From: a virus
DNA: 23,169 nucleotides
IMG/VR virus record: IMGVR_UViG_3300032249_000049
Location: 1-23,169 of that record
Strand: one strand, 5' to 3'
This document shows, one piece after another, positions 5,713-12,087 of the stretch. Each line of letters starts with the position of its first letter. Positions within the stretch are counted from its first letter, which is position 1. The notes beneath the pieces were generated by a model. That model did not search any database and was not told where the DNA came from. It saw only the letters and a program-made list of their open reading frames with translations. A program made the position numbers and the translations under genes.

Positions 5713-6071
5713 AAGCCTGTGATTTTGTAGGGATACTATTCTTAGCACGAGATGTAACGCACTCTGTACATCTTAATACACGTAGCTATTCAAAGCATAA
5801 AGCACTACAAAGGTTTTACGAGAACATTATTGAGTTAGCAGATAACTTTGCTGAAGCCTATCAAGGCCGTCATGGTTTGATGGGACCAATTTCTTTGCAG
5901 TCAGCTAAAAAAACAACTAACATTATTGAATTTTTAGAAAATCAATTAGAAGAAATTGAAACAGACAGATATAAAGTGTGCGATGAAACAGATACTGCGA
6001 TACAGAATCTGATTGACGAAATTGTAGCGCTTTACTTAGCAACGCTATATAAATTAAGGTTCTTAGCATGA
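5709..6071 (+). CDS. Conserved phage protein, all-helical (DUF5856-like)
   Basis: This 120-residue protein begins at an ATGA overlap with the portal gene. It looks all-alpha: ARDVTHSVHLNTRSYSKHKA, FYENIIELADNFAEAYQGRH, LENQLEEIETDRYKV and LIDEIVALYLATLYKLRFL form four likely helices with His and acidic residues that resemble a Dps or ferritin-like bundle. I recall this pattern as the phage family DUF5856, from memory. No metal site can be proven. Placement among head genes suggests a minor head or assembly role, but an early-infection role is also possible. Confidence 0.7.
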   Translation: MKACDFVGILFLARDVTHSVHLNTRSYSKHKALQRFYENIIELADNFAEAYQGRHGLMGPISLQSAKKTTNIIEFLENQLEEIETDRYKVCDETDTAIQNLIDEIVALYLATLYKLRFLA

Positions 6072-6268
6072 CCGTTTCAGTTACCCACTCTACTCCTGCA
6101 GACGGCACTTTTAGTGCTGCAGGCGCTACAGCGTGGAACGCTACCCACACCTTGTCAGGTGTAGGTACAATGGCGGAACAAAATGCTAATGCAGTTGCAA
6201 TTACTGGCGGTACGATTACAGTCACTACTTTAACTGCAACAACAGGCATCAGCGGCGGGGTATTCTAA
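6068..6268 (+). CDS. Small fibre-repeat-like structural protein
   Basis: This 66-residue, Thr/Ala-rich beta protein overlaps its upstream neighbour by ATGA. Residues about 34-50 contain TMAEQNANAVAITGGTIT, the repeat motif seen in many phage tail-fibre and head-fibre proteins. The C-terminus GISGGVF is identical to that of the protein ending at 14046. The N-terminal part (STPADGTFSAAGATAWNATH) resembles an anchor or start motif of fibre proteins. A role as a short head or connector fibre is inference. Confidence 0.6.
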   Translation: MTVSVTHSTPADGTFSAAGATAWNATHTLSGVGTMAEQNANAVAITGGTITVTTLTATTGISGGVF

Positions 6269-6384
6269 TGAATAGCTTTTTTGGCGGTGCATTTTTTGCA
6301 GGTGGGTTTTTTCAGAGTATTATTACTGCAGGTCAACAACTATTGATCGAAATTAGATCATTTACACAAAGTAGGAGAATTTAA
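6268..6384 (+). CDS. 38-residue Phe/Gly-rich small protein
   Basis: The ATG at 6268 shares its A with the preceding TAA (TAATG), and the stop at 6382-6384 abuts the next ATG at 6385. The peptide begins MNSFFGGAFFAGGFFQSIIT and ends QSRRI. The FF-GG-x-FF-x-GG-FF pattern recurs in tiny phage proteins in structural operons. Perfect fit between neighbours and the ribosome binding site for the next gene (AGGAGA) inside its last codons support translation. The aromatic repeats could pack into a particle or insert into membrane; function is unknown. Confidence 0.55.
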   Translation: MNSFFGGAFFAGGFFQSIITAGQQLLIEIRSFTQSRRI

Positions 6385-6690
6385 ATGTCAGTTAACTTAA
6401 AAGCTATTACCACACGTCTAGGGTATCAGCAAATTACAGCACTTAGTACAGCTACAGGACTGACAGTTCCTTACGTTGACCTAAACGGGCTTAATTGCAG
6501 ACCTTCTATTGCATTGATTACACCAGAAGGACAAGCTGTCCGTTGGCGCGATGATGATGTCAACCCTACAGCATCTGTAGGCATGCCACTAGCAGTAGGC
6601 GTTACATTACAGTACGATGGTGATTTGACTAAGATCAAATTTATTGAGCAAACAGCTAGTGCTAAAATTAATATCAGCTACTACGCATAG
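6385..6690 (+). CDS. Conserved small phage structural protein
   Basis: This 101-residue protein has an excellent ribosome binding site (AGGAGA, 6 bases before the ATG). The conserved centre reads IALITPEGQAVRWRDDDVNP then TASVGMPLAVGVTLQYDGDL and TKIKFIEQTASAKINISYYA, a pattern met in structural operons of many podoviruses and siphoviruses. It appears all-beta and has no enzymatic motif. Position between portal and scaffold suggests a head-associated or decoration protein. Function is not established. Confidence 0.65.
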   Translation: MSVNLKAITTRLGYQQITALSTATGLTVPYVDLNGLNCRPSIALITPEGQAVRWRDDDVNPTASVGMPLAVGVTLQYDGDLTKIKFIEQTASAKINISYYA

Positions 6691-6700
6691 GGGTTAAAAA

Positions 6701-7198
6701 ATGGATATTTCAAACGGTAATGGCGGTATTGATTCAGGAAAATTAGTAGATTATTTTACTAAACAATTCCTTAAAGACTTAGGCGAGATGGCAGTTTTAA
6801 AAGCTGAACTTGAAGCCCGTCAAGGTGCTTTGTCAGCAGTAGAAGATGCTAACAAGTTACGTGCAGATGCAGATGCTTATGCCGCAGCTAAGAAAGCTGA
6901 AGCTGACGACAATCTACTTGCAGCTAAACTTAAAAACGCTGAGTCAGACATTAGAAAGATTAATTTAGATAAAACTGTAGCTTCTTTTGAAGTAACAGCA
7001 AAAACAGTTAATGAAGATTTAGATGCTCGTGAAAAATCACTTTCTGGTAAACTAAAAAGCTTGACAGAATCAGAAGCAGCCGTAGCTAAAGCTAACGAAA
7101 AAGCAGAAGCACTACTAGCAACGCTTGAAGCTGATCGTGCTACATTAGATGCACGTATTAAAGCGTTCCAAGCAAAAGTAGCAGCTATAAACGTATAA
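6701..7198 (+). CDS. Alanine-rich coiled-coil protein, head region
   Basis: This 165-residue protein is almost wholly helical: from residue 22 on it is a long run of Ala, Lys, Glu, Leu heptads (AEADDNLLAAKLKNAESDIR and similar) with no cysteine. A short non-helical start (MDISNGNGGIDSGKLVDYFT) precedes it. AGGGG 6 bases upstream serves translation. Lying directly before the scaffold gene, it may be an assembly helper or minor internal protein. No family name is recognised. Confidence 0.6.
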   Translation: MDISNGNGGIDSGKLVDYFTKQFLKDLGEMAVLKAELEARQGALSAVEDANKLRADADAYAAAKKAEADDNLLAAKLKNAESDIRKINLDKTVASFEVTAKTVNEDLDAREKSLSGKLKSLTESEAAVAKANEKAEALLATLEADRATLDARIKAFQAKVAAINV

Positions 7199-7201
7199 TA
7201 A

Positions 7202-7225
7202 AACTGTACTAGTGCAGTTCACTAG
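7202..7225 (+). promoter_or_regulatory. Two mutually exclusive hairpins before the scaffold gene
   Basis: AACTG (7202-7206) can pair with CAGTT (7215-7219), or CTAGTG (7209-7214) with CACTAG (7220-7225). The two stems overlap, so only one forms at a time. They lie between the coiled-coil gene and the scaffold ribosome binding site (AAGGAAA near 7233). They may tune translation or mRNA stability. This is a visible pairing only, with no known family. Confidence 0.4.
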
Positions 7226-7243
7226 GGTTTCTAAGGAAACAAA

Positions 7244-8029
7244 ATGAGTGAAAACCAAGAAGTAGAAGTAATAGCGGAAGTACCCGCGCCAGAGACAGAA
7301 GTTACGACAGCTCCTGAAACTGATGCACCAGCAGTAGAAGTGTCGGAAGAAAAGCCAGCAGAAGCCTCTAAAGTATTCTCACAAGAAGAACTAGATGCAG
7401 CCATTGGCAAACGCTTGGCAAGAGAACAACGTAAATGGGAAAGAGATCGTGCTGCTCAGGCTTCAACACCTGTAGCGCCTAAAGATGTCCCTGCGCCTGA
7501 TCAGTTTGAATCAGTAGAAGCGTATGCCGAAGCATTGGCAGTACAAAAAGCTGAACAATTGATTGAGCAACGAGAACAACAAAGGCAACAGCATGAAATT
7601 TTAGAGTCCTACCACGATAAGGAAGAAGAAGCACGAGCAAAGTATGACGACTTCGAGCAAGTTGCATACAACCCTAGTGTTCCTATTACTCAAGTGATGG
7701 CTCAATCTATTCAAGCTTCAGATGTAGGTCCTGACCTGGCTTATTACCTAGGGACAAACATTAAAGAAGCTGAACGTATTGCTCGTTTAGCGCCAATCTT
7801 ACAAGCAAAAGAAATTGGCAGACTTGAAGCAAAAATTGCTAACGAGCCTGTTACTAAGAAAACAACAAGCGCACCTGCGCCTATATCGCCTGTGACGGCT
7901 AAAGGTAGTGGTTCACCAGCGTATGACACGACAGACCCTAGGTCTGTAAAAACGATGTCTACATCTGATTGGATTGCGGCTGAAAGAGCTAGACAAGCAA
8001 AGGCATGGGAAGCGAAAAAAAACCGCTAA
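7244..8029 (+). CDS. Head scaffolding protein
   Basis: This 261-residue acidic protein lies directly before the coat gene, where scaffolding proteins of P22-like phages occur (P22 gp8 is 303 residues). The N-terminus is a low-complexity Glu/Pro/Val stretch, then FSQEELDAAIGKRLAREQRK at 45-64, a motif common in phage scaffold proteins. A central coiled coil (QKAEQLIEQREQQRQQHEIL, 101-120) and a basic C-terminal helix (SDWIAAERARQAKAWEAKKN, 241-260) follow, the latter fitting the coat-binding end of P22 scaffold. AAGGAAA precedes the ATG by 5-6 bases. It would direct coat assembly around the portal and then exit. Confidence 0.85.
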   Translation: MSENQEVEVIAEVPAPETEVTTAPETDAPAVEVSEEKPAEASKVFSQEELDAAIGKRLAREQRKWERDRAAQASTPVAPKDVPAPDQFESVEAYAEALAVQKAEQLIEQREQQRQQHEILESYHDKEEEARAKYDDFEQVAYNPSVPITQVMAQSIQASDVGPDLAYYLGTNIKEAERIARLAPILQAKEIGRLEAKIANEPVTKKTTSAPAPISPVTAKGSGSPAYDTTDPRSVKTMSTSDWIAAERARQAKAWEAKKNR

Positions 8030-8049
8030 CTTTTATATAAGGAAATATC

Positions 8050-9252
8050 ATGTCAAATTCAATTTTAACCATTGATATGATCACTCGTAAAGCTTTAGAA
8101 ATCCTAGAGAACAACCTTGTGATCACACGTAACGTGAATCGTCAGTACGATGATTCTTTTGCCGTAGAAGGCGCTAAAATTGGTTCTACTTTGCGTATCC
8201 GTTTACCAGATCGCGCTTTAGTAACTGACGGTGCAGCTCTACAAGTTCAAGATGACAACGAACAGTTCACAACATTGACTGTTGCGCAACAAAAACACAT
8301 TGGCGTTAACTTCACGTCTGCTGAATTGACTATGCAATTAGATGACTTTGCAGAACGTGTATTAAAACCACGTATTTCACAATTGGCTTCTAGCGTTGAT
8401 GCTGACGTTGCAAACGCATACAAAGCAATCTACAACTCAGTAGGTACACCAGGTACTACACCATCAACTTCATTGGTATTGTTGCAAGCTCAACAAAAAC
8501 TAAACGAAGGTGCTGCTGTAATGTCACCACGTTACGCTACTGTTAACCCTGCTGCTAACGCTGGCTTGGTTGAAGGTATGAAAGGTTTGTTTAACCCAAC
8601 TGACACAGTTTCACGTCAATTCAAAAACGGTATGATGGGTATGGGCGTATTAGGCTTTGAAGAAGTTAACATGTCTCAATCAATCAAACAACACACTACT
8701 GGTGCATGGGGTACAGCAATCACAGTTACTTCAACAATTACTGCTGAAGGTACAAGCTCTATCGGTTTGAGCTTCACAGGTTCAAGCAAAACATGGAACG
8801 TAGGCGACATTTTTACAATCGCTAACGTTTATGCAGTTAACCCACAAACACGTGAAACAACTGGTTCATTGCAACAATTCACAGTAACTGCTGCTGCAAC
8901 AGGTTCTTCAACAACAACAGTTTCTGTTTCACCAGCAATCTATACTCCTAACAACGCATTGGCAACTGTAGACAGTTTCCCAGTAGCAGGCGCTGTAGTA
9001 ACTATGTTCGGTGCAGCTTCAACACAATACGCACAAAACTTGGTTTACCATAAAGATGCAATCACTTTTGCAACTGCTGACTTGTTGTTACCACAAGGCG
9101 TAGACATGGCTTCACGTCAAGTACACAATGGCATCTCACTACGTGTTGTTCGTCAATATGACATCAACAATGATCGTTTGCCTTGCCGTATTGACGTTCT
9201 ATATGGCTTTGCTACAATTCGTCCACAAATGGCTACCCGTATTTGGGGATAG
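8050..9252 (+). CDS. Major coat protein (P22 gp5-like)
   Basis: This 400-residue protein is the main capsid subunit. The N-terminal part (MSNSILTIDMITRKALEILE, then NVNRQYDDSFAVEGAKIG, LRIRLPDRALV and FTSAELTMQLDDFAERVLKP) is typical of the P22 coat family, with the HK97 fold. Residues about 210-310 are a Thr/Ser-rich beta insertion like the P22 I-domain. The C-terminus ends VLYGFATIRPQMATRIWG, a usual family ending. P22 gp5 is 430 residues. The leader TAAGGAAATATC before the ATG is nearly shared with the next two genes, and a strong hairpin follows, as expected for the most abundant product. Confidence 0.95.
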   Translation: MSNSILTIDMITRKALEILENNLVITRNVNRQYDDSFAVEGAKIGSTLRIRLPDRALVTDGAALQVQDDNEQFTTLTVAQQKHIGVNFTSAELTMQLDDFAERVLKPRISQLASSVDADVANAYKAIYNSVGTPGTTPSTSLVLLQAQQKLNEGAAVMSPRYATVNPAANAGLVEGMKGLFNPTDTVSRQFKNGMMGMGVLGFEEVNMSQSIKQHTTGAWGTAITVTSTITAEGTSSIGLSFTGSSKTWNVGDIFTIANVYAVNPQTRETTGSLQQFTVTAAATGSSTTTVSVSPAIYTPNNALATVDSFPVAGAVVTMFGAASTQYAQNLVYHKDAITFATADLLLPQGVDMASRQVHNGISLRVVRQYDINNDRLPCRIDVLYGFATIRPQMATRIWG

Positions 9253-9262
9253 TCTAGGTAAG

Positions 9263-9278
9263 CCCCACTTCGGTGGGG
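9263..9278 (+). terminator. TTCG-loop hairpin after coat gene
   Basis: CCCCAC (9263-9268) pairs with GTGGGG (9273-9278) around a stable TTCG tetraloop, then TTTC. The short U-tract suggests partial termination or RNA 3' end protection downstream of the coat gene. Confidence 0.75.
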
Positions 9279-9309
9279 TTTCAACATTATATTAGTAAAG
9301 GAAATTATC

Positions 9310-9726
9310 ATGGCTCTTCCAAATGGTGCAGGTGGTTATCAATTAGGTGACGGTAACTTAGGCGAACTTGTTTTAGGTTATCAAGCAGCTCCGTTATCTG
9401 TAGCAGCAACAGCTACATTAACAGCAGCTCAAGTTACAGCAGGTATTTTGTTAGTTGGTTCTGGCGCTACTGCTGCTCAAACATACACATTGCCTTCAGC
9501 AGCTTTAATTGAAGCAGTTGTTAGCTCAGCTAAAGTTGGTTCAACTTTTGATTTAAGCATTGTTAACTTAGGTACATCTTCAGGTACTGGCGCGTTAGCA
9601 TTAGGTTCAGGTACAGGCTTTTCTGATGGCGGTAACGCTACAGTAGCTTTGGCAATTACATCAAGCGGTCTATTCCGTTTCCGTAAAACTGCTGAAAACG
9701 CTTACTCTGTATACCGCGTAGGTTAA
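9310..9726 (+). CDS. Probable head decoration/minor capsid protein
   Basis: This 138-residue all-beta protein is rich in Ala, Thr, Ser and Gly and lies between two hairpins just after the coat gene. It starts MALPNGAGGYQLGDGNLGEL and contains SVAATATLTAAQVTAGILLV and TYTLPSAALIEAVV, then a GTSSGTGALALGSGTGFSDG stretch and the closing FRFRKTAENAYSVYRVG. Similar proteins occur beside coat genes in many phages. Its own leader (AAAGGAAATTATC) resembles that of the coat gene, suggesting comparable expression. A capsid-surface or fibre role is inferred from position; no named family is certain. Confidence 0.65.
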   Translation: MALPNGAGGYQLGDGNLGELVLGYQAAPLSVAATATLTAAQVTAGILLVGSGATAAQTYTLPSAALIEAVVSSAKVGSTFDLSIVNLGTSSGTGALALGSGTGFSDGGNATVALAITSSGLFRFRKTAENAYSVYRVG

Positions 9727-9735
9727 TGTAATAAC

Positions 9736-9758
9736 TCCACCCTTCGGGGTGGATTTTT
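9736..9758 (+). terminator. Intrinsic terminator with TTCG loop
   Basis: TCCACCC (9736-9742) and GGGTGGA (9747-9753) form a 7-bp stem around TTCG, followed by TTTTT. This is the best-formed intrinsic terminator in the window and lies just after the stop at 9726. Confidence 0.85.
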
Positions 9759-9773
9759 AATAAAGGAAATATT

Positions 9774-10247
9774 ATGCCAAATACCAAACCAGTAGGCGTA
9801 GCCTATTCAGACCCTGAGCTATCAGGCGCTACAATTAATAATTCGCCAATTGGCGCAACAACACCTAGCACTATCATAGGTACGACTGTGTATTCTGCAC
9901 TAGAAATTGGTTATTCAGCAGACGCACAAGGTTCAGCTACGCAAGCCGCCACTTCTGGCAAATCAACAGCAGTAACGTTAAATAAATCTGCAGGTCAAAT
10001 TACAATGAACAATGCAGCATTGAACGCCAATACTAGCGTTTCATTTACATTAAACAACAGTATACTTAGCGCAAAAGACACTATTATTCTTAACATTGGT
10101 GGCGGTCAAACAACAGCAAACACCTACAATGCTTGGATTGATAGCTTAACTGCAGGTTCTGCGGTAGTAACATTACGTAACGTTAGCGGTGGTTCTTTAT
10201 CAGAAGCTATCGTACTTAACTTTGCAATTATTCACAATGCACCATAA
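9774..10247 (+). CDS. Structural beta protein, head or head-fibre
   Basis: This 157-residue protein carries the fibre-like module SGATINNSPIGATTPSTIIG at 17-36, then a domain reading TAVTLNKSAGQITMNNAALN, SVSFTLNNSIL, DTIILNIGGG and a C-terminal VVTLRNVSGGSLSEAIVLNF. This latter domain is frequent in small phage proteins after coat genes. The ribosome binding site AAAGGAAAT is like that of the two preceding genes, and hairpins flank it on both sides. The N-terminal module may attach it to the particle and the beta domain may be exposed; both are inference. Confidence 0.65.
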   Translation: MPNTKPVGVAYSDPELSGATINNSPIGATTPSTIIGTTVYSALEIGYSADAQGSATQAATSGKSTAVTLNKSAGQITMNNAALNANTSVSFTLNNSILSAKDTIILNIGGGQTTANTYNAWIDSLTAGSAVVTLRNVSGGSLSEAIVLNFAIIHNAP

Positions 10248-10271
10248 AAATAGGGGCTTCGGCCCTTATTT
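10248..10271 (+). terminator. Hairpin with TTCG loop
   Basis: AAATAGGGGC (10248-10257) pairs with GCCCTTATTT (10262-10271), one G-U included, around TTCG. It lies right after the stop at 10247, and the AT-rich lower stem could act as the U-tract in this direction. Confidence 0.75.
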
Positions 10272-10283
10272 ACAGGATAAAAA

Positions 10284-10463
10284 ATGGCTATTACTTATTT
10301 AAAACATGAAATACACGGCACTAAAATTGCCTATATGGAAGCAGAAGTAGAAGCAGATGCACAAAACGGCTGGATAGAGTATAATCCTGATACGCCTGCT
10401 GAACCGACAGTAGTTGCGGCTCCCGTCAATGAACTGGAAGTTAAACGACGTAGAAAAGAATAA
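10284..10463 (+). CDS. Small conserved phage protein, unknown function
   Basis: This 59-residue protein begins MAITYLKHEIHGTKIAYMEA and continues EVEADAQNGWIEYNPD, then a Pro/Ala linker and a basic tail, VNELEVKRRRKE. The pattern H-G-T-K-x-A...E-A-x-x-D...N-G-W is common in tiny phage proteins in head and tail operons. AGGATAAAA precedes the ATG at 10284. The central part looks like a short alpha/beta unit; the basic tail could contact DNA or protein. Function is unknown. Confidence 0.65.
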   Translation: MAITYLKHEIHGTKIAYMEAEVEADAQNGWIEYNPDTPAEPTVVAAPVNELEVKRRRKE

Positions 10464-10474
10464 GGAGCCTTAAT

Positions 10475-11185
10475 ATGGCAACGGCTGGCGATCAAATTAA
10501 TGGAGCGTTACGATTACTTGGCATTTTAGCCGAAGGCGAAACTCCATCTGCAGAAACATCACAAGATGCGTTAACTGCATTAAACCAAATGATAGATAGC
10601 TGGAATACAGAACGTCTAGCCGTATTCAGTACGCAAGACCAAGTGTTTTCATGGCCACCTAACGTATTATCAAGAACATTAGGCCCTACAGGTGATTTTG
10701 TAGGCAATCGTCCAATATTGCTAGAAGATTCAACTTACTTTAAAGACCCGTCAAACGGCATCTCTTTTGGTATCAAGTTTCTTAACCAACAACAATACAA
10801 CGGTATTGCGGTTAAGACAGTAACATCTACTTACCCACAAGTTATTTGGGTAAACATGACATACCCCAACGTTGAAATGTACGTCTATCCAAAACCTACT
10901 AAGGTATTGGAATGGCATTTTGTATCTGTTGAAGAAATAACGCAACCAGCTACATTAGCGACAGAGTTGTTTTTCCCACCAGGCTACTTACGTGCGTTTA
11001 AATATAACTTAGCTTGCGAGATAGCACCTGAGTTTGGTGTAGAGCCTAGCGCACAAGTTTCACGCATTGCAATGGCATCTAAGCGTAACTTAAAACGTAT
11101 CAACAATCCTGACGATATTATGAGCTTGCCTTACAGCATTGTTGGCACTCGTCAACGCTACAACATCTTTGCAGGTAACTATTAA
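10475..11185 (+). CDS. Tail accessory factor, P22 gp4-like
   Basis: This 236-residue protein is preceded by AAGGAG. Its N-terminal part, AGDQINGALRLLGILAEGET and DALTALNQMIDSWNTERLAV (31-50), is characteristic of the gp4 family, which adds to the portal after packaging and starts tail assembly. The middle is beta-rich (VIWVNMTYPNVEMYVYPKPT) and the C-terminal half is helical (LFFPPGYLRAFKYNLACEIA). P22 gp4 is 166 residues, so this is the longer version found in many phages. Its place before the gp10-like gene fits the P22 order. Confidence 0.85.
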   Translation: MATAGDQINGALRLLGILAEGETPSAETSQDALTALNQMIDSWNTERLAVFSTQDQVFSWPPNVLSRTLGPTGDFVGNRPILLEDSTYFKDPSNGISFGIKFLNQQQYNGIAVKTVTSTYPQVIWVNMTYPNVEMYVYPKPTKVLEWHFVSVEEITQPATLATELFFPPGYLRAFKYNLACEIAPEFGVEPSAQVSRIAMASKRNLKRINNPDDIMSLPYSIVGTRQRYNIFAGNY

Positions 11186-11193
11186 GGATTAAT

Positions 11194-12087
11194 ATGACTT
11201 CAGTAACCATACTACAATTACCTGCAGCTACTTCTGCTACAGGCGCGGATAAAGTGCCTTTTGTGCAAAGTAGCGTAACTAAACAAATTTCCGTTGATGA
11301 CTTATGTAAAAACAGGACTTTTGTTGCTCCCGCATTAGGTACTCCAGCTTCAGGTACTCTAACTAATTGTACAGGGCTACCCGTATCTACTGGCGTTTCA
11401 GGTTTAGGATCGGGTGTTGCAACATTCTTAGCAACGCCATCTAGCACCAATTTAGCCGCCGCTGTGACAGGTGAGACAGGTTCAGGCGCATTAGTGTTTG
11501 CTACTAGCCCTACGTTAGTTACGCCAATATTAGGTACTCCAGCTTCAGGTACGCTAACTAATTGTACGGGATTACCCGTATCTACGGGTGTTAGTGGATT
11601 AGGCACTAACGTTGCAACTTTTTTAGCAACGCCAACTTCAGCTAATTTAATTGCAGTTGTATCAGATGAGACAGGTTCAGGCGCATTAGTATTTGGAACT
11701 GCACCTACTTTAGCTAATCCAGACGTTACTGGTGGGTCTATTAACAACACTCCTATAGGCTCAACTACAGCAAATACAGGTAAATTTACTACGTTATCAA
11801 TTAGCATTGTAACTAACACAGCCGCTACATATTCGGTATTAGCGACTGATCATACGATTATACAAACTACATCCGCATCAACATATACGCTTCCTACGCC
11901 ATCTAGTTTTACAGGTAGACAACTTCATGTTGTCACTCAATTTGCAGGCGCTGTAATTTCAGCATCTTCAAATGTAGTACCTATTGCTGGCGGTTCAGCA
12001 GGTACAGCTATTTTAGCTGCTACAGCAGGTAAATGGGCTACATTAGTAAGTAATGGTACAAACTGGATTATTGTAGCGAGCAACTAA
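11194..12087 (+). CDS. Repetitive tail-fibre-like protein
   Basis: This 297-residue protein starts MTSVTILQLPAATSATGADK, a usual opening of phage fibre proteins. Two 65-residue repeats follow (about 45-109 and 110-174), each with LGTPASGTLTNCTGLPVSTG and ETGSGALVF. A GGSINNTPIGSTTANTGKFT segment (180-199) leads to a C-terminal beta domain ending ATLVSNGTNWIIVASN. Such repeats are typical of shaft regions. AAGGA precedes the start and the stop overlaps the gp10-like gene by one base. A role as a particle-attached fibre is inferred; the receptor is unknown. Confidence 0.75.
   Translation: MTSVTILQLPAATSATGADKVPFVQSSVTKQISVDDLCKNRTFVAPALGTPASGTLTNCTGLPVSTGVSGLGSGVATFLATPSSTNLAAAVTGETGSGALVFATSPTLVTPILGTPASGTLTNCTGLPVSTGVSGLGTNVATFLATPTSANLIAVVSDETGSGALVFGTAPTLANPDVTGGSINNTPIGSTTANTGKFTTLSISIVTNTAATYSVLATDHTIIQTTSASTYTLPTPSSFTGRQLHVVTQFAGAVISASSNVVPIAGGSAGTAILAATAGKWATLVSNGTNWIIVASN

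Noticed and set aside
11118-11819. 233-residue minus-strand frame
   Set aside because: It lies opposite the repetitive fibre gene, is made of low-complexity Val/Pro/Ala repeats mirroring that gene, and crosses the well-supported gp4/fibre junction.
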